This document shows, piece by piece, positions 36,659-47,204 of a stretch of DNA of 47,985 bases. Numbering within the stretch: the stretch's first letter is position 1; the number at the start of each line of letters is the position of its first letter. A program made the position numbers and the translations under genes. The notes beneath the pieces were generated by a model. That model did no database searches. It was not told the DNA's origin and was given only the letters and a program-made list of their open reading frames with translations. The stretch lies in the NCBI GenBank assembly GCA_016791025.1, contig JAEUNX010000082.1:97487-145471 (forward strand), read 5' to 3'. This stretch comes from Zoogloeaceae bacterium. Lineage in GTDB: Bacteria; Pseudomonadota; Gammaproteobacteria; Burkholderiales; Rhodocyclaceae.

Positions 36659-39439
36659 TCAGAGGGTTCGCGCCACTTCACGAACTTCGAAGACTTCCAA
36701 CTGATCTCCTTCGCGGACATCGCTGAAGTTGCGGATCGACAGGCCGCACTCGTAGCCCTCCTTCACCTCCTTCACGTCATCCTTGAAGCGCTTGAGGGAA
36801 TCGAGGTCGCCCTGGTGCACCACAACGTTGTCCCGCAGGATCCGGACATTGGCGCTGCGTTTGACCATCCCTTCCTTGACCATACATCCCGCGACCGTCC
36901 CAACCTTGGAGATGTGGAAGACCTGACGGACCTCTACCAGCCCGATGACCTCTTCCCGCCGCTCCGGCGCAAGCATCCCCGACAGGGCCGCCTTAACATC
37001 ATCGACAGCATCGTAAATGATGTTGTAGTAGCGGATATCAACACCAAAGCTTTCCGCTAGGCGACGGGCATTCGCATCGGCACGGGTATTGAAGCCGATG
37101 ATCACGGCCCCGGAAGCCTGGGCGAGGTTGACGTCCGACTCGGAGATCGCCCCCACCGCACCGTGAATCACATTGACCCGGACTTCGTCGGTGGAAAGTT
37201 TGACCAATGCATGGACCAGGGCTTCCTGGGAACCTTGCACGTCAGCCTTGATAATGAGCGGCAGGTGTTTCACCTCGCCCTCGCCCATCTGCTCAAACAT
37301 GCTGTCCAGTTTGGCCGCCTGCTGCTTGGCAAGCTTCACGTCCCGGAACTTGCCCTGACGGAAGAGCGCAATTTCCCGGGCTTTCCGCTCGTCCGTCAAA
37401 GCCACGGCCTCATCACCAGCCGCGGGAACGTCCGAGAGCCCTAGGACTTCGACAGGAATGGAGGGGCCCGCGACATCGATGGGCTTGCCGTTTTCGTCCA
37501 GCATCGCCCGAATCCGTCCGAAAGTCCCACCCACCAGAAGGACATCGCCCTTGCGCAACGTGCCAGACTGCACCAACAAGGAAGCCACCGGGCCGCGCCC
37601 CTTGTCAAGGCGGGCTTCAATGATCAGGCCCTTGGCGGGCGCATCGACTGGCGCCGTCAATTCCAACACCTCTGCCTGCAGAAGCACCCCTTCGAGCAGA
37701 TTGTCGATACCCACGCCGGTTTTCGCTGAAACCTGGATGAACATCGTGTCGCCGCCATATTCCTCCGGCACTACGCTTTCGGCGATCAGTTCCTGCTTTA
37801 CCCGATCCGGATTGGCGTCGGCTTTGTCGATCTTGTTGATCGCAACGATCAGGGGCACACCCGCCGCCTTGGCGTGATGGATGGCCTCCTTGGTCTGGGG
37901 CATCACTCCGTCGTCGGCCGCCACCACCAGGATCACGATGTCGGTTGCTTTGGCGCCCCGGGCTCGCATTGCCGTAAAGGCCTCGTGACCCGGGGTATCC
38001 AAGAAAGTAATGACCCCCCGCGCCGTTTCGACGTGATAGGCGCCAATGTGCTGGGTAATCCCCCCCGCTTCGCCCGCCGCCACCTTGGCCCGGCGGATAT
38101 AGTCGAGCAGCGAGGTCTTGCCGTGGTCCACGTGACCCATGACGGTGACCACCGGGGCGCGGGCCTCCAACGGAACGTCCTTGGCTTCTTCGCTCTCGCT
38201 CAGATAGGCGTCCGGGTCGTCCAGCTTGGCAGCCACTGCCTTATGGCCCATCTCTTCGACCACAATGATCGCTGTTTCCTGATCGAGGACCTGGTTGATC
38301 GTCACCATGGAACCCATCTTCATGAGTGCCTTGATAACCTCGGCCGCCTTCACCGCCATCTTGTGGGCCAAGTCGGCCACGGTGATGGTTTCCGGCACCT
38401 GGATCTCGCGGATCATCGGTTCGGTGGGCTGCTGGAAAGCCTGGCGGTCCTGGCCACCTCCGCCCTTGGCGCCATGGCGGCCACCGGCCTTGGCACCACG
38501 CCAGCCTGCGCTGCCGCCTGCAGTGTCACCGCGGGTCTTGAGCCCACGGCGCTTGGCACCATCGTCCTTCCAATCATCCCGGCCACCCGGACGCCGCACG
38601 CCCGATTCTTCCTTGTTTGGCTTGTGAAGGGTTCCGGTCTTGCCCTTACCCTCGGGACTGGATGCTGCCGGGGCTTCGGCCGGCGCCTTCGCCGCCTTAG
38701 CTTTGGCCTCCTCCTCCGCGCGCCGCGCCTCGGCGGCCGCCCTTGCCCGCGCTTCCCGCTCCTGCTTGGCCTTCAAATCCGCGGTTTGCCGGGCAATCAA
38801 CTCAGACTGGCGACGGGCATCCCGCTCCCGGGCAGCCAACTCGTCAGCATCGATGACATTGGGGCGCACGGCAACCCGAGGCGTCGGGCTGGCTTCGGCC
38901 ACGACCTCCATCTCCGGAGCTTCTTCCACAATCGTCACCGGTGCCTCGGCGACCACCTCGACCACCGGCTCTTCCTCTGGCGTCGAAGATTCCACCGGTT
39001 CGTCCGACACGGCCACCTCCTCGACAATCGGCACCGACACCTCCTCCACAGGCGGCGGCGCAGGGTCGGCTTCGAGAACGGTCTCGGCCAGAACGGGTTC
39101 CAGGTCGGCAACTTCGGGTGCAGGAGCCTCCGGTAGAAGGTCATCCCGCTTCACGAAAACGCGCTTCTTGCGAACCTCGACTTGCACCGTGCGGGCCCGG
39201 CCGGTGGAATCGGTCGCCTTGATCTCGGTCGTTTGTTTGCGGGTCAGGGTGATTTTCGCCTTGCCGTGGGTTTCGCCATGGGCCCGGCGCAGGTAGTCGA
39301 GGAGACGGGCCTTGTCCTGCTCCGTCAACATGTCCTGGGCTCCGCCCTTTTCCACCCCGGCTTTGCGCAATTGTTCGAGCAAGATCGTGGCGGGCATTTT
39401 CAATTCGCCCGCAAATTGGGTCACACTCATCTGGTCCAT
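36659..39439 (-). CDS. infB: Translation initiation factor IF-2
   Basis: A 926-residue GTPase that places fMet-tRNA in the 30S complex. The N-terminal IF2_N domain ([25 protein letters not shown]) is followed by a long low-complexity linker, first Glu/Val/Pro-rich and then Ala/Glu/Lys-rich, then a Gly/Arg/Lys-rich stretch (about 280-345). The GTPase domain has [12 protein letters not shown] near residue 435, [12 protein letters not shown] and [13 protein letters not shown]2 C-terminal domains complete it. The linker is typical of betaproteobacterial IF2. It lies between nusA (12 bases) and rbfA. Confidence 0.98.
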   Translation of the reverse strand: MDQMSVTQFAGELKMPATILLEQLRKAGVEKGGAQDMLTEQDKARLLDYLRRAHGETHGKAKITLTRKQTTEIKATDSTGRARTVQVEVRKKRVFVKRDDLLPEAPAPEVADLEPVLAETVLEADPAPPPVEEVSVPIVEEVAVSDEPVESSTPEEEPVVEVVAEAPVTIVEEAPEMEVVAEASPTPRVAVRPNVIDADELAARERDARRQSELIARQTADLKAKQEREARARAAAEARRAEEEAKAKAAKAPAEAPAASSPEGKGKTGTLHKPNKEESGVRRPGGRDDWKDDGAKRRGLKTRGDTAGGSAGWRGAKAGGRHGAKGGGGQDRQAFQQPTEPMIREIQVPETITVADLAHKMAVKAAEVIKALMKMGSMVTINQVLDQETAIIVVEEMGHKAVAAKLDDPDAYLSESEEAKDVPLEARAPVVTVMGHVDHGKTSLLDYIRRAKVAAGEAGGITQHIGAYHVETARGVITFLDTPGHEAFTAMRARGAKATDIVILVVAADDGVMPQTKEAIHHAKAAGVPLIVAINKIDKADANPDRVKQELIAESVVPEEYGGDTMFIQVSAKTGVGIDNLLEGVLLQAEVLELTAPVDAPAKGLIIEARLDKGRGPVASLLVQSGTLRKGDVLLVGGTFGRIRAMLDENGKPIDVAGPSIPVEVLGLSDVPAAGDEAVALTDERKAREIALFRQGKFRDVKLAKQQAAKLDSMFEQMGEGEVKHLPLIIKADVQGSQEALVHALVKLSTDEVRVNVIHGAVGAISESDVNLAQASGAVIIGFNTRADANARRLAESFGVDIRYYNIIYDAVDDVKAALSGMLAPERREEVIGLVEVRQVFHISKVGTVAGCMVKEGMVKRSANVRILRDNVVVHQGDLDSLKRFKDDVKEVKEGYECGLSIRNFSDVREGDQLEVFEVREVARTL

Positions 39440-39451
39440 ACGATCCCTTCC

Positions 39452-40927
39452 TTATTGCTCGAACCAATGGGCACGGGCCACCGTGATCAGCGCCTTGGCC
39501 CGTTCCTGATCGATGGCCGCCAGGTCCACCAGCTCATCCACTGCCAGATCCGCCAGATCGTCCCGGGACCGGACCCCACCCTTGGCCAGCAGGGCCGCAA
39601 GGGACTTGTCCATGCCGTCCAGGTTCAGCAGATCGTCCGCGACGGTTTCCAGCTGCTCCTCAGTCACGATAGCCTCGGTCAGCAGAACATTGCGCGCACG
39701 GTTACGAAGTTCGTTCACCGTATCCTCGTCGAAAGCCTCGATCTCGAGCATTTCCGCCAGTGGAACGTAGGCAATCTCTTCCAGCGACGAGAATCCCTCG
39801 TCGATGAGGATGTCGGCGACCTCCTCATCGACATCGAGCTTCTGCATGAAGAGGCCGCGCACATTCAATCGCTCTTCCTCCAGCTTGACAGCCGATTCTT
39901 CCACGCTCATCAGATTGATGGCCCAGCCGGTCAGCTCCGCAGCCAACTTGACGTTCTGACCACCACGCCCAATGGCGATAGCAAGGTTATTCTCATCCAC
40001 CACCACGTCCATGCTGTGAGCCTCCTCGTCCACCACGATGGAACTCACCTCGGCAGGCTGAAGCGCCGCAATCACGAACTGGGCGGGATCCGAGGCCCAC
40101 AAAATGATGTCTATCTGCTCGCCGCCGATCTCATTACGCACAGCGGTAACGCGTGAACCGCGCAGTCCGACACAGGTGCCGATCGGGTCCACCCGGGGGT
40201 CATTCGACTTTACGGCAATTTTGGCGCGCAGGCCCGGGTCGCGGGAACAGGCGCGAATTTCCAGGAGACCGTCTTCTATCTCCGGCACCTCCAGTTCGAA
40301 CAACTTGACCAGGAACTCCGGGGCCGTGCGGGAGAGGATCAATTGCGGCCCCCGGGCATTTCGGTCGATCCGCAGAAGGAAAGCCTTAACCCGATCACCT
40401 ACCCGAAGGTTTTCCTTGGGAATCATCTGATCCCGCGGCAGCACGGCCTCCAGGCGACCCACTTCGATAATGCCGTTGCCCCGCTCCATGCGCTTGATGG
40501 TGCCGGTGACCAAGTGCTCCTTCCGCTCCAGGAAGTCATTGAGTACCTGCTCGCGCTCCGCGTCACGGATCTTCTGCAGGATCACCTGCTTGGCCGCCTG
40601 GGCGCCAATGCGGCCAAAGTCGATGGGCTCCAGGGGCTCCTCGATGTACTCGCCCACCTCGATGTCAGAGTCGATCTCCCTGGCGTCGATGAGGCCCATT
40701 TGCGCTTCGTCATTCTCGACTTCGGCATCGGGCAGCACCACCCAGCGCCGATAGGACTCGTAATCACCATTGTCACGGTCGATCGAGACCCGCACATCGG
40801 CCTCGTCGTGGATGCGCTTTTTGGTGGCCGACGCCAGGGCGGACTCGAGGGCCGTGAAGACGATGTCCTTGGCGACATTCTTCTCTCGTGCCAAAGCGTC
40901 CACAAGCAACAGGATCTCGCGGCTCAT
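39452..40927 (-). CDS. nusA: Transcription termination/antitermination protein NusA
   Basis: A 491-residue RNA polymerase-binding factor that controls pausing, termination and antitermination. It begins [24 protein letters not shown] (NTD), then an S1 domain ([19 protein letters not shown]), two KH domains ([36 protein letters not shown] and [23 protein letters not shown]) and two acidic C-terminal AR repeats, as in gamma- and betaproteobacteria. It lies 29 bases after rimP. NusA from this operon can feed back on a leader terminator, a candidate for which is described upstream of rimP. Confidence 0.98.
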   Translation of the reverse strand: MSREILLLVDALAREKNVAKDIVFTALESALASATKKRIHDEADVRVSIDRDNGDYESYRRWVVLPDAEVENDEAQMGLIDAREIDSDIEVGEYIEEPLEPIDFGRIGAQAAKQVILQKIRDAEREQVLNDFLERKEHLVTGTIKRMERGNGIIEVGRLEAVLPRDQMIPKENLRVGDRVKAFLLRIDRNARGPQLILSRTAPEFLVKLFELEVPEIEDGLLEIRACSRDPGLRAKIAVKSNDPRVDPIGTCVGLRGSRVTAVRNEIGGEQIDIILWASDPAQFVIAALQPAEVSSIVVDEEAHSMDVVVDENNLAIAIGRGGQNVKLAAELTGWAINLMSVEESAVKLEEERLNVRGLFMQKLDVDEEVADILIDEGFSSLEEIAYVPLAEMLEIEAFDEDTVNELRNRARNVLLTEAIVTEEQLETVADDLLNLDGMDKSLAALLAKGGVRSRDDLADLAVDELVDLAAIDQERAKALITVARAHWFEQ

Positions 40928-40956
40928 TGCTCAAAAACCTCCAGGTCGGATCTCAT

Positions 40957-41385
40957 TCAGAACTTGGGCACCAGACGTGCCTTTTCAATATCTTCCAGGG
41001 GAAACGCCAACTCGCCCTTAGTGGTCGCGAGGCGCACCACCCCTTCCGCTAAGCCTTGCAAAACGCCGACAAAATTCCGCTGATTGTCCACGGGGACGGC
41101 AAGTCGCAACTGAATCTCCCGGCCTTGAAAGCGCTCATAGTCAGCGACCTTCTTCAAGGGACGATCCAGGCCCGGAGACGAGACTTCCAGGCGGTCGTAA
41201 TCCACCTGCTCCACCTCGAACACCCGGGTGAGTTGATTACTGACCGTCGCACAATCGTCGACCGTCACCCCCCGCTCGATGTCAATAAAAACCCGCAGCA
41301 AGCGCGCGCGCGGCGAAGTTTCGAAGTCAACGAGTTCGAACCCCAAGCCTGCCACCACCCGCTCAACGAGACTGCGCACATCCAT
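40957..41385 (-). CDS. rimP: Ribosome maturation factor RimP
   Basis: A 142-residue protein needed for 30S maturation. It begins MDVRSLVERVVAGLGFELVDFE and has the family block VSSPGLDRPLKKVADYERFQGREIQLRL. The ATG at 41385 is chosen over an in-frame ATG at 41424, because the latter lies inside a terminator-type hairpin and the family starts MDLRSL-like. It heads the rimP-nusA-infB-rbfA-truB-rpsO-pnp cluster. Confidence 0.94.
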   Translation of the reverse strand: MDVRSLVERVVAGLGFELVDFETSPRARLLRVFIDIERGVTVDDCATVSNQLTRVFEVEQVDYDRLEVSSPGLDRPLKKVADYERFQGREIQLRLAVPVDNQRNFVGVLQGLAEGVVRLATTKGELAFPLEDIEKARLVPKF

Positions 41386-41399
41386 TTGCGGACCCACAA

Positions 41400-41426
41400 A
41401 TAAAAAAATGGGCGCTACGCCCATCC
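41400..41426 (-). terminator. Intrinsic terminator / attenuator in the rimP leader
   Basis: On the minus strand GATGGGCG, a TAG loop and CGCCCAT are followed by a run of U residues (TTTTTTATTT). It lies about 60 bases after the rluB stop and 15 bases before the rimP start. Because a promoter overlaps the rluB stop, the hairpin may be both the rluB terminator and an attenuator for rimP-nusA-infB. Confidence 0.8.
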
Positions 41427-41484
41427 TGTTGAAATCAACCGGAAATCGGATTGCAGAGGAAAAATCCCCGACAAATCAAAAGAA

Positions 41485-42420
41485 TTATAACCGGTCTTTG
41501 CCCCTTGGAGCAATGTTCTGCGTCCGCCGTGGCCGGGCAGCGCCAGTGCGTGCTCCCGGCCTGGGAACCGGCGCAGGCAGCCCCGCCAAGGCGCACACGT
41601 CGCCCTCGGGCATCTCCATCCACATCCCGCGCTTGAGCTTGGACGGCATCACCACCGGGCCGTAGCGCACCCGGATCAGGCGACTGACGGTAAATCCCTG
41701 GCTCTCGAACATGCGGCGCACCTCCCGGTTTCGCCCCTCGGCCAGGGTCACCCGATACCAGTGGTTCACACCCTCTCCTCCCGCATCGGTCAGGGAGTCG
41801 AAGCGGGCCACCCCATCCTCCAGTTGGATTCCAGCCGTAAGCTCTCCGATCTGCTCATCGCTCAACTGGCCGAGCAGGCGTACGGCGTACTCCCGATCCA
41901 CCTCGTAGCGCGGGTGCATCAGCCGATTGGCCAACTCCCCGTCGTTGGTGAACAAGAGCAGGCCGGAGGTATTGAAATCGAGCCGGCCCACGGCAATCCA
42001 TCGCCCCTTGCGAATCGCCGGCAGCCGCTCGAAGACCGAGGCGCGGCCTTCCGGATCCTGGCGGGACACGATCTCCCCTTCAGGCTTGTGATAGATCAGC
42101 ACGCGCGGCGTGCTTTGGGTAAAACGCAGCGGAATCAGCTTGCCATTGACCTTGACCCGGTCCCCGGGCCCGATCTTTTGGCCGAGATCGGCCGGTAGCC
42201 CATTCACCGAAATCCGCCCAGCGATGACCATTTCTTCGATCTCCCGACGGGAGGCAATACCCGCCTGGGCGAGCACTTTCTGCAGTCGCTGGGGCTCCTG
42301 GAAAGTGAGAGGATCGCCACGACGGCCGCCACCCTGCCCCGCGGCGTCCCGGGATTGGGGGTCAGGCGACGTCGGGCGCGGCGGCCGGAGGGGCCGGTTG
42401 GGGCGATGAGGCTTCGACAA
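41485..42420 (-). CDS. rluB: 23S rRNA pseudouridine synthase RluB
   Basis: An RsuA/RluB-family enzyme that modifies a uridine in the peptidyl-transferase region of 23S rRNA. After a Pro/Arg-rich N-terminal tail come an S4 domain ([30 protein letters not shown]) and the catalytic block [27 protein letters not shown], with the aspartate in [16 protein letters not shown] and [15 protein letters not shown] complete the family set. The frame is open further upstream; I place the start at TTG 42420 (AAAGGA upstream), which overlaps the end of scpB by 59 bases. An ATG at 42483 is the alternative. Confidence 0.9.
   Translation of the reverse strand: MSKPHRPNRPLRPPRPTSPDPQSRDAAGQGGGRRGDPLTFQEPQRLQKVLAQAGIASRREIEEMVIAGRISVNGLPADLGQKIGPGDRVKVNGKLIPLRFTQSTPRVLIYHKPEGEIVSRQDPEGRASVFERLPAIRKGRWIAVGRLDFNTSGLLLFTNDGELANRLMHPRYEVDREYAVRLLGQLSDEQIGELTAGIQLEDGVARFDSLTDAGGEGVNHWYRVTLAEGRNREVRRMFESQGFTVSRLIRVRYGPVVMPSKLKRGMWMEMPEGDVCALAGLPAPVPRPGARTGAARPRRTQNIAPRGKDRL
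41487..41516 (-). promoter_or_regulatory. Possible promoter of the rimP-nusA-infB operon
   Basis: On the minus strand a perfect TATAAT overlaps the rluB stop codon, and TTGCTC lies 18 bases upstream. It is placed about 100 bases before rimP and upstream of the leader hairpin. Minus-35 agreement is only partial. Confidence 0.5.
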
Positions 42421-42946
42421 GATCCACGATCCTTTCAATTTCGGTGAGGGGTGGCAGTTCAGATAGGCTACGCAGCCCGACATCATCGAGAAAACTTCGG
42501 GTGGTGGCGAACAAGGCCGGCCGCCCCGCCACCTCCCGGTGTCCCACCACGTCGATCCACCCACGAGATTCGAGAGTCTTGATCACGCTGGGCGACACCG
42601 CCACGCCGCGAATATCCTCGATATCGCCCCGGGTCACCGGCTGGCGGTAGGCGATGATCGCCAGGGTTTCGAGCACCGCGCGGGAATAGCGCGGTGCCTT
42701 TTCCTCCTTGAGGCGGTCCAGGTACACCTGAAATTCGGGGCGGGTCTGGAAGAGCCATCCCGACGCCACCTGGACCAATTCAGCCGGCCGCCCCGCCCAC
42801 TCTGTCCGCAGCTCGTCCAGCAGGCGCCGCAGCAATTCGCTACCCGGATCGTGTTCGAAAAGCCGCTTCAGGCTTGCAAGCGGCAAAGGCGCCGGGGCCG
42901 CCAGCAGCGCGGCCTCCAGCACCCGCTTGCACCGCTCAGGCGTCAA
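42362..42946 (-). CDS. scpB: Segregation and condensation protein B
   Basis: A 194-residue winged-helix protein that bridges SMC heads with ScpA in chromosome condensation. Family blocks are [22 protein letters not shown] near the start and [29 protein letters not shown] in the second winged helix. The start overlaps the scpA stop by 11 bases. The C-terminus ends in a Pro/Ala-rich tail that overlaps the rluB start region. Confidence 0.95.
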   Translation of the reverse strand: MTPERCKRVLEAALLAAPAPLPLASLKRLFEHDPGSELLRRLLDELRTEWAGRPAELVQVASGWLFQTRPEFQVYLDRLKEEKAPRYSRAVLETLAIIAYRQPVTRGDIEDIRGVAVSPSVIKTLESRGWIDVVGHREVAGRPALFATTRSFLDDVGLRSLSELPPLTEIERIVDLVEASSPQPAPPAAAPDVA

Positions 42947-43775
42947 GGCTTGGCTCCGTCGTCAGTTTCACATAAATCGGCGCAAATGCCTCGTTCTGGC
43001 TCACCACCACCAGCTTTTCCCGCACAAGTTCCAGCACCGCAAGAAAACTCACCACCAGGCTCGCCACGCCGATCTCGGCGTCGAACAAGGCATCGAATAG
43101 GACATGGGTGCCGCCCCGCAATTTGCGCAGGATGGCGGTCATGTGCTCCCGCACCGACAACTCCTCCCGCCGCACGCGATGGTGTTCGTGCATCCGGGCC
43201 CGCCGGACGACGCTGAGCCAAGCCAACTGCAAATCGTGCAGGCTCACCTCGGGCAAGCGCTCGACCACTTTCTCCGCGACGAAGACCCCCACCCATTCAT
43301 AGTCCCGCTCGACCCGGGGCAGCGCGTCGAGCCGGGCCGCAGCCTGCTTCATCTGCTCATATTCCAGAAGCCGGCGGACGAGATCGGCGCGGGGATCGAC
43401 CTCGTCCTCCTCCCCCTCCCGCGGCGGGCGTGGCAGCAGCATGCGGGATTTGATTTCCAGCAGCATGGCGGCAATCAGCAGGTATTCCGCCGCGAGTTCC
43501 AGATTGCGCCGCCGCATGGCCTCCACATAGTCCAGATACTGGGCCGTGAGGGGGGCCATGGGAATGTCGAGGACGTTGATGTTGGCCTTGCGGATCAGGT
43601 AGAGAAGGAGGTCCAGGGGACCTTCGAAGGCATCCAGGAAGACTTCCAGGGCCTCCGGTGGAATGTAGAGATCCCGCGGGAACTCCAGGAGCGGCTGGCC
43701 GTAGAGACGAGCCACCGCCTCGGCCTCCCCGGGGGGCGGCAGCAACTCAGCCGGCAGCTCGACGGGGTGATTCAC
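42936..43775 (-). CDS. scpA: Segregation and condensation protein A
   Basis: A 279-residue kleisin that links the heads of SMC dimers. The N-terminal signature is [36 protein letters not shown] near residue 50, and [21 protein letters not shown] follows. The start is GTG at 43775, 9 bases after trpS. With scpB downstream it forms the usual pair; smc is not in the window. Confidence 0.95.
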   Translation of the reverse strand: MNHPVELPAELLPPPGEAEAVARLYGQPLLEFPRDLYIPPEALEVFLDAFEGPLDLLLYLIRKANINVLDIPMAPLTAQYLDYVEAMRRRNLELAAEYLLIAAMLLEIKSRMLLPRPPREGEEDEVDPRADLVRRLLEYEQMKQAAARLDALPRVERDYEWVGVFVAEKVVERLPEVSLHDLQLAWLSVVRRARMHEHHRVRREELSVREHMTAILRKLRGGTHVLFDALFDAEIGVASLVVSFLAVLELVREKLVVVSQNEAFAPIYVKLTTEPSLDA

Positions 43776-43784
43776 TGGGAAAGG

Positions 43785-44987
43785 TCAGCGATAGGCGAGG
43801 CCCATGGCCTCCCGGACTTCGACCATGGTCTCTCGCGCCAAGGCCCGGGCCCGCTCGCAACCGACTTCCATCACCTCCCGCAGGCGGCTCGGCTGATCGA
43901 GATAGGGCTGCGCCCGCGCCCGCATCGCGTCCTGCTCGACGAGCACGGCGTCCAGGACCGGCTGTTTGCATTCAAGGCAGCCGATGCCGGCGCTGCGGCA
44001 ACCCTCTGTCACCCAGCTCCGGGTGGTTTCAGACGAATAAATCAGGTGAAACTGCCACACCGGACACTTTTCCGGGTCGCCCGGGTCCGTGCGCCGCACC
44101 CGCGCCGGGTCCGTCTGCATGGTGCGAATCTTTTTGGTGATGGAATCCGGGTCTTCCCGCAGGAAGATCGTATTGCCGTAGGACTTGGACATCTTCTGGC
44201 CGTCCAGGCCGGGCATGCGGCAGGCCTCGGTGAGCAGGGCCTCGGGCTCCACCAGGATGGTCTTCCCGGTCCCTTCGGCGTAACCCCATAGGCGCTCCCG
44301 ATCCTCGCCGGACAAGCTAGGACATTCCTCTACCAGCGCCCGGGCCTCAGCCAGGGCCTCGGCGTCGCCATCCTGCTGGAAGCGGGCCCGCAGGCTCTCG
44401 AAAAGCTTGCCCTTTTTTCCACCCAGCTTCTTCACTGCCACCCGCGCCTTGTCCTCAAAACCGGGTTCCCGACCATAGAGGTGGTTGAAGCGGCGCGCCA
44501 GTTCCCGGGTGACTTCCACGTGGGGCAACTGATCTTCCCCCACCGGCACCTTGTCGGCCCGGTAGATGAGGATGTCGGCGCTCATCAGCAGCGGATAACC
44601 CAGGAAACCGTAGGTTGAAAGATCCTTGTGGGCCAGCTTTTCCTGCTGATCCTTATAGGTCGGCACCCGCTCCAGCCAACCCAACGGGGTGGACATGGAC
44701 ATCAGGAGATGCAGCTCCGCGTGTTCCAACACATGCGACTGGATGAAGAGGATGGCCCTTTCCGGATCCACCCCCGCCGCCAGCCAATCGACCAACATGT
44801 CCCAGATGCTTTCCTGAATCACCTGGGGCTGATCGTAGGCCGTGGTGAGGGCATGCCAATCTGCCACGAAGAACAGACAGGGATAGTCTTCCTGCAACGC
44901 CACCCAGTTCCTGAGAACACCGTGGTAATGGCCCAGATGAAGGCGCCCGGTCGGGCGCATGCCGGAGAGTACGCGGGGGGCGTGCAT
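43785..44987 (-). CDS. trpS: Tryptophanyl-tRNA synthetase
   Basis: A 400-residue class I synthetase. The HIGH motif is PTGRLHLGHYHG near residue 12, and the KMSKS motif is GQKMSKSYGNT near residue 260. LLMSADILIYRADKVPVGEDQLPHVE is typical. An insert near residues 185-245, rich in charged residues (KKLGGKKGKLFESLRARFQQDG), makes it longer than the 334-residue E. coli form but matches the long betaproteobacterial type. It lies between the M50 protease and scpA. Confidence 0.97.
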   Translation of the reverse strand: MHAPRVLSGMRPTGRLHLGHYHGVLRNWVALQEDYPCLFFVADWHALTTAYDQPQVIQESIWDMLVDWLAAGVDPERAILFIQSHVLEHAELHLLMSMSTPLGWLERVPTYKDQQEKLAHKDLSTYGFLGYPLLMSADILIYRADKVPVGEDQLPHVEVTRELARRFNHLYGREPGFEDKARVAVKKLGGKKGKLFESLRARFQQDGDAEALAEARALVEECPSLSGEDRERLWGYAEGTGKTILVEPEALLTEACRMPGLDGQKMSKSYGNTIFLREDPDSITKKIRTMQTDPARVRRTDPGDPEKCPVWQFHLIYSSETTRSWVTEGCRSAGIGCLECKQPVLDAVLVEQDAMRARAQPYLDQPSRLREVMEVGCERARALARETMVEVREAMGLAYR

Positions 44988-44993
44988 AGTCGA

Positions 44994-45653
44994 TCAAATT
45001 CCGATGAGCAGGGCCAAAAGGTAGCGGAAAACCGCCAGTAGCGGCCCGAGGATGGCGCCGAGGATGCCGGTAAAGAGCAGGACGAGCAAGATGGGGAACC
45101 CATAGGGCTCAAGCTTTGCGAATTTCCACGCCAGGGAATTGGGCAACAGGCTCACCGCGATGCGTCCGCCGTCCAGGGGGGGAATCGGCAACAGGTTTAA
45201 TAGCAGCAGGATCCCGTTGATCTGTAGCCCGGCATCGGCCATGCGCAACATGGGCACCGTGTAAGCATTTTCGGTCATTCCGAGGGCCACCCTCATCAAG
45301 AAAGCCCACATGAGCGCCATCACCAGATTGGCGAACGGCCCGGCCGCCGCCACCCACAACATGTCGGCCTTGGGATTGCGTAGACGGCCAAAACTGACGG
45401 GAACGGGTTTGGCCCAGCCGAACAGCATGCCGCTGGTCCCGAAGAGGCTGCTTATGGCCAGAATCAGGCCGGGCACGAGGACGGTGCCCACCGGATCGAT
45501 ATGGCGCAAGGGATTGAGGCTGATCCGCCCCGCCATCTCCGCTGTCGGATCGCCAAAATGGCGGGCCACGTAACCATGGGCCGCCTCATGGAGGGTGATG
45601 GCCAGAAGCACCGGCAAGGCCCAGATGGCCAGGGTCGAAATCAGCGAATCCAT
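44994..45653 (-). CDS. Site-2 protease family (M50) membrane metalloprotease
   Basis: A 219-residue polytopic membrane protein of the M50 family. The zinc motif HEAAH lies in LLAITLHEAAHGYVARHFGD near residue 22, and the third ligand is in NLLPIPPLDGGRIAVSLLP near residue 160. About five to six hydrophobic segments are seen and no PDZ domain, as in the short Rv-type/YwhC subgroup. Substrate is unknown. The gene is regularly found beside trpS and scpAB in proteobacteria, where it may process a membrane regulator. Confidence 0.93.
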   Translation of the reverse strand: MDSLISTLAIWALPVLLAITLHEAAHGYVARHFGDPTAEMAGRISLNPLRHIDPVGTVLVPGLILAISSLFGTSGMLFGWAKPVPVSFGRLRNPKADMLWVAAAGPFANLVMALMWAFLMRVALGMTENAYTVPMLRMADAGLQINGILLLLNLLPIPPLDGGRIAVSLLPNSLAWKFAKLEPYGFPILLVLLFTGILGAILGPLLAVFRYLLALLIGI

Positions 45654-45711
45654 CGAACCGGTCAGCCCTTCGTCGGCGAAAAGGCCGCGAGTGTAACAGA
45701 GGGGCCCGCCA

Positions 45712-46341
45712 TCACTGGGCCAAGCCGAAGGGCGCCAGGGAGCCCAACCCGGTCCGCACCACCTCGGGCGAACCCCCGGTGAGGTCGATCACCGTCGTCG
45801 CCTCTGGCCCGCAGGGCCCGCCTTCGATGATCAAATCCACCAGCTTGCCCAGCCGATCCCGAATCTCGTCTGGGTCCGTGAGGGGTAACTCGCTGTCCGG
45901 CAAGAGCAGGGTGGACGTCAGGATGGGCTCTCCCAGGTCTTCGAGGAGGGCGCTCACCACGGGGTGATCGGGAACCCGGAGGCCGATCGTCTTCCGCTTG
46001 GGGTGAAGCACCCTGCGGGGCAGTTCCCGCGTGCCTTCCAGGATGAAGGTGTAGGGCCCTGGCGTCGCCGCCTTGAGCAGGCGGTACTGGGTGTTGTCCA
46101 CCCGGGCGTAGGTGGAGATCTCAGAAAGGTCCCGGCACATCAGGGTGAATTGATGTCGCTCGTCGACTCCGCGAATGCGCCGGATGCGCTCCAGCACCGA
46201 GGCGTCACCAGTATGGCCGGCCAGGGCATAGGCCGAATCGGTGGGCAAAACGACCAATCCGCCCCGCCGAATGATTTCCCCTGCCTGATGCATAAGGCGG
46301 GGTTGAGGGGACTCAGGGTGGACCGAAAAATACTGCGCCAT
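45712..46341 (-). CDS. yciO: YciO/YrdC/Sua5-family protein
   Basis: A YrdC-like domain protein of about 209 residues. It begins MAQYFSVHPESPQPRLMHQAGEIIRRGGLVVLPTDSAYALA, with the family KRxR/SxN equivalents in LERIRRIRGVDERHQFTLMCRDLSEIS. Related Sua5/TsaC proteins make threonylcarbamoyl-AMP for tRNA t6A; YciO itself is a paralog with a less certain role. The ATG at 46341 fits homologs; the frame opens further to 46392, overlapping rnm. It follows rnm in the same order as E. coli yciV-yciO. Confidence 0.9.
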   Translation of the reverse strand: MAQYFSVHPESPQPRLMHQAGEIIRRGGLVVLPTDSAYALAGHTGDASVLERIRRIRGVDERHQFTLMCRDLSEISTYARVDNTQYRLLKAATPGPYTFILEGTRELPRRVLHPKRKTIGLRVPDHPVVSALLEDLGEPILTSTLLLPDSELPLTDPDEIRDRLGKLVDLIIEGGPCGPEATTVIDLTGGSPEVVRTGLGSLAPFGLAQ

Positions 46342-46373
46342 GACCGGAAAGTGCCTTGTGGTTGCCTCAAGAA

Positions 46374-47204
46374 TCAGGAAAGGGCGGTCCATACCGGAGT
46401 CAGGTCCGGTGGCAGGGGCGGGGCCCGCCCCAGATCCACCGGGCTTTCCTGCGCCCCATGAAAATCCGACGCCCGGGAGGCCAGAAAGCCGTAGCGTCGG
46501 GCAATACGCGCGAATCGATCGATGCTTGCGGCATCATGGGCGCCGGACACCACCTCGATGGCCTCGCCGCCTAGGTCGCGAAATCGATCGAAAAGCCCCA
46601 GAAGTTCCGCCTCGCTGAGGCGACAGCGGGCCGGATGGGCCACCACGGCCACCCCACCGGCGTCGCGGATCCAGCCCACTGCGTCCTCCAGACTCGCCCA
46701 TTCGTGCTCAACAAAGCCCGGCTTGCCCCGGACGAGGTAGTGATGGAACACCGTCTGCACATTGGGCATCAGGCCGGTCTTCACCAGGTGGCGGGCAAAA
46801 TGGGCACGGCTCACCATCGCCGGATTGCCCGCCAACTGCCGCGCTCCTTCCAGGACCCCGTGGATGCCGGCCTTCGCCAAGCCGTCCGCCATCTGCCGGG
46901 CCCGCTCGTCCCGCCCGGAGCGCACCGTTGCGAGGCCAGCCTGGAGGCCCGGATCCGCGGGATCGACACCAAGGCCGACAATGTGGACCGTCTCGAGCTT
47001 CCAGGTCACCGATACCTCCACGCCATCCACAAAGGCCAGCCCGGCCGCCTCGGCCGTCTGGCGCGCTTCGCCGAGGCCCCCGAGTTCGTCATGGTCGGTC
47101 AACGCAAGCAATTCGACGCCATTCGCGACCGCCCGATGCACCACCTCCGTGGGCGTGAGAAAGCCGTCCGAAACGGTGGAGTGACAATGCAGATCCGCAT
47201 TCAA
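46374..47204 (-). CDS. rnm: PHP-domain phosphoesterase (RNase AM / YciV type)
   Basis: A 276-residue PHP-domain protein. Metal ligands are visible in DLHCHSTVSDG (His6, His8), ALTDHDELGG, VDGVEVSVTW, AHPARCRL and the C-terminal ASDFHGAQES. In E. coli the counterpart (RNase AM) is a 5'-3' exonuclease that trims rRNA 5' ends and also hydrolyses 3',5'-nucleoside bisphosphates. It overlaps the upstream hydrolase by 4 bases (ATGA). Confidence 0.9.
   Translation of the reverse strand: MNADLHCHSTVSDGFLTPTEVVHRAVANGVELLALTDHDELGGLGEARQTAEAAGLAFVDGVEVSVTWKLETVHIVGLGVDPADPGLQAGLATVRSGRDERARQMADGLAKAGIHGVLEGARQLAGNPAMVSRAHFARHLVKTGLMPNVQTVFHHYLVRGKPGFVEHEWASLEDAVGWIRDAGGVAVVAHPARCRLSEAELLGLFDRFRDLGGEAIEVVSGAHDAASIDRFARIARRYGFLASRASDFHGAQESPVDLGRAPPLPPDLTPVWTALS

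Noticed and set aside
37874-39136. Long open frame on the plus strand opposite infB
   Set aside because: Antisense shadow of a high-GC gene; low-complexity His/Gly/Leu product and no family motif, while IF-2 on the minus strand is certain.
39182-40156. Long plus-strand frame opposite infB and nusA
   Set aside because: Antisense shadow spanning two unrelated genes on the other strand.
41386-41424. Extended N-terminus for rimP from the ATG at 41424
   Set aside because: The extension lies in a terminator hairpin and U-tract, and the family begins at the ATG at 41385.
43104-44291. Long plus-strand frame opposite scpA and trpS
   Set aside because: Antisense shadow of two confident genes; the product shows no recognisable domain.
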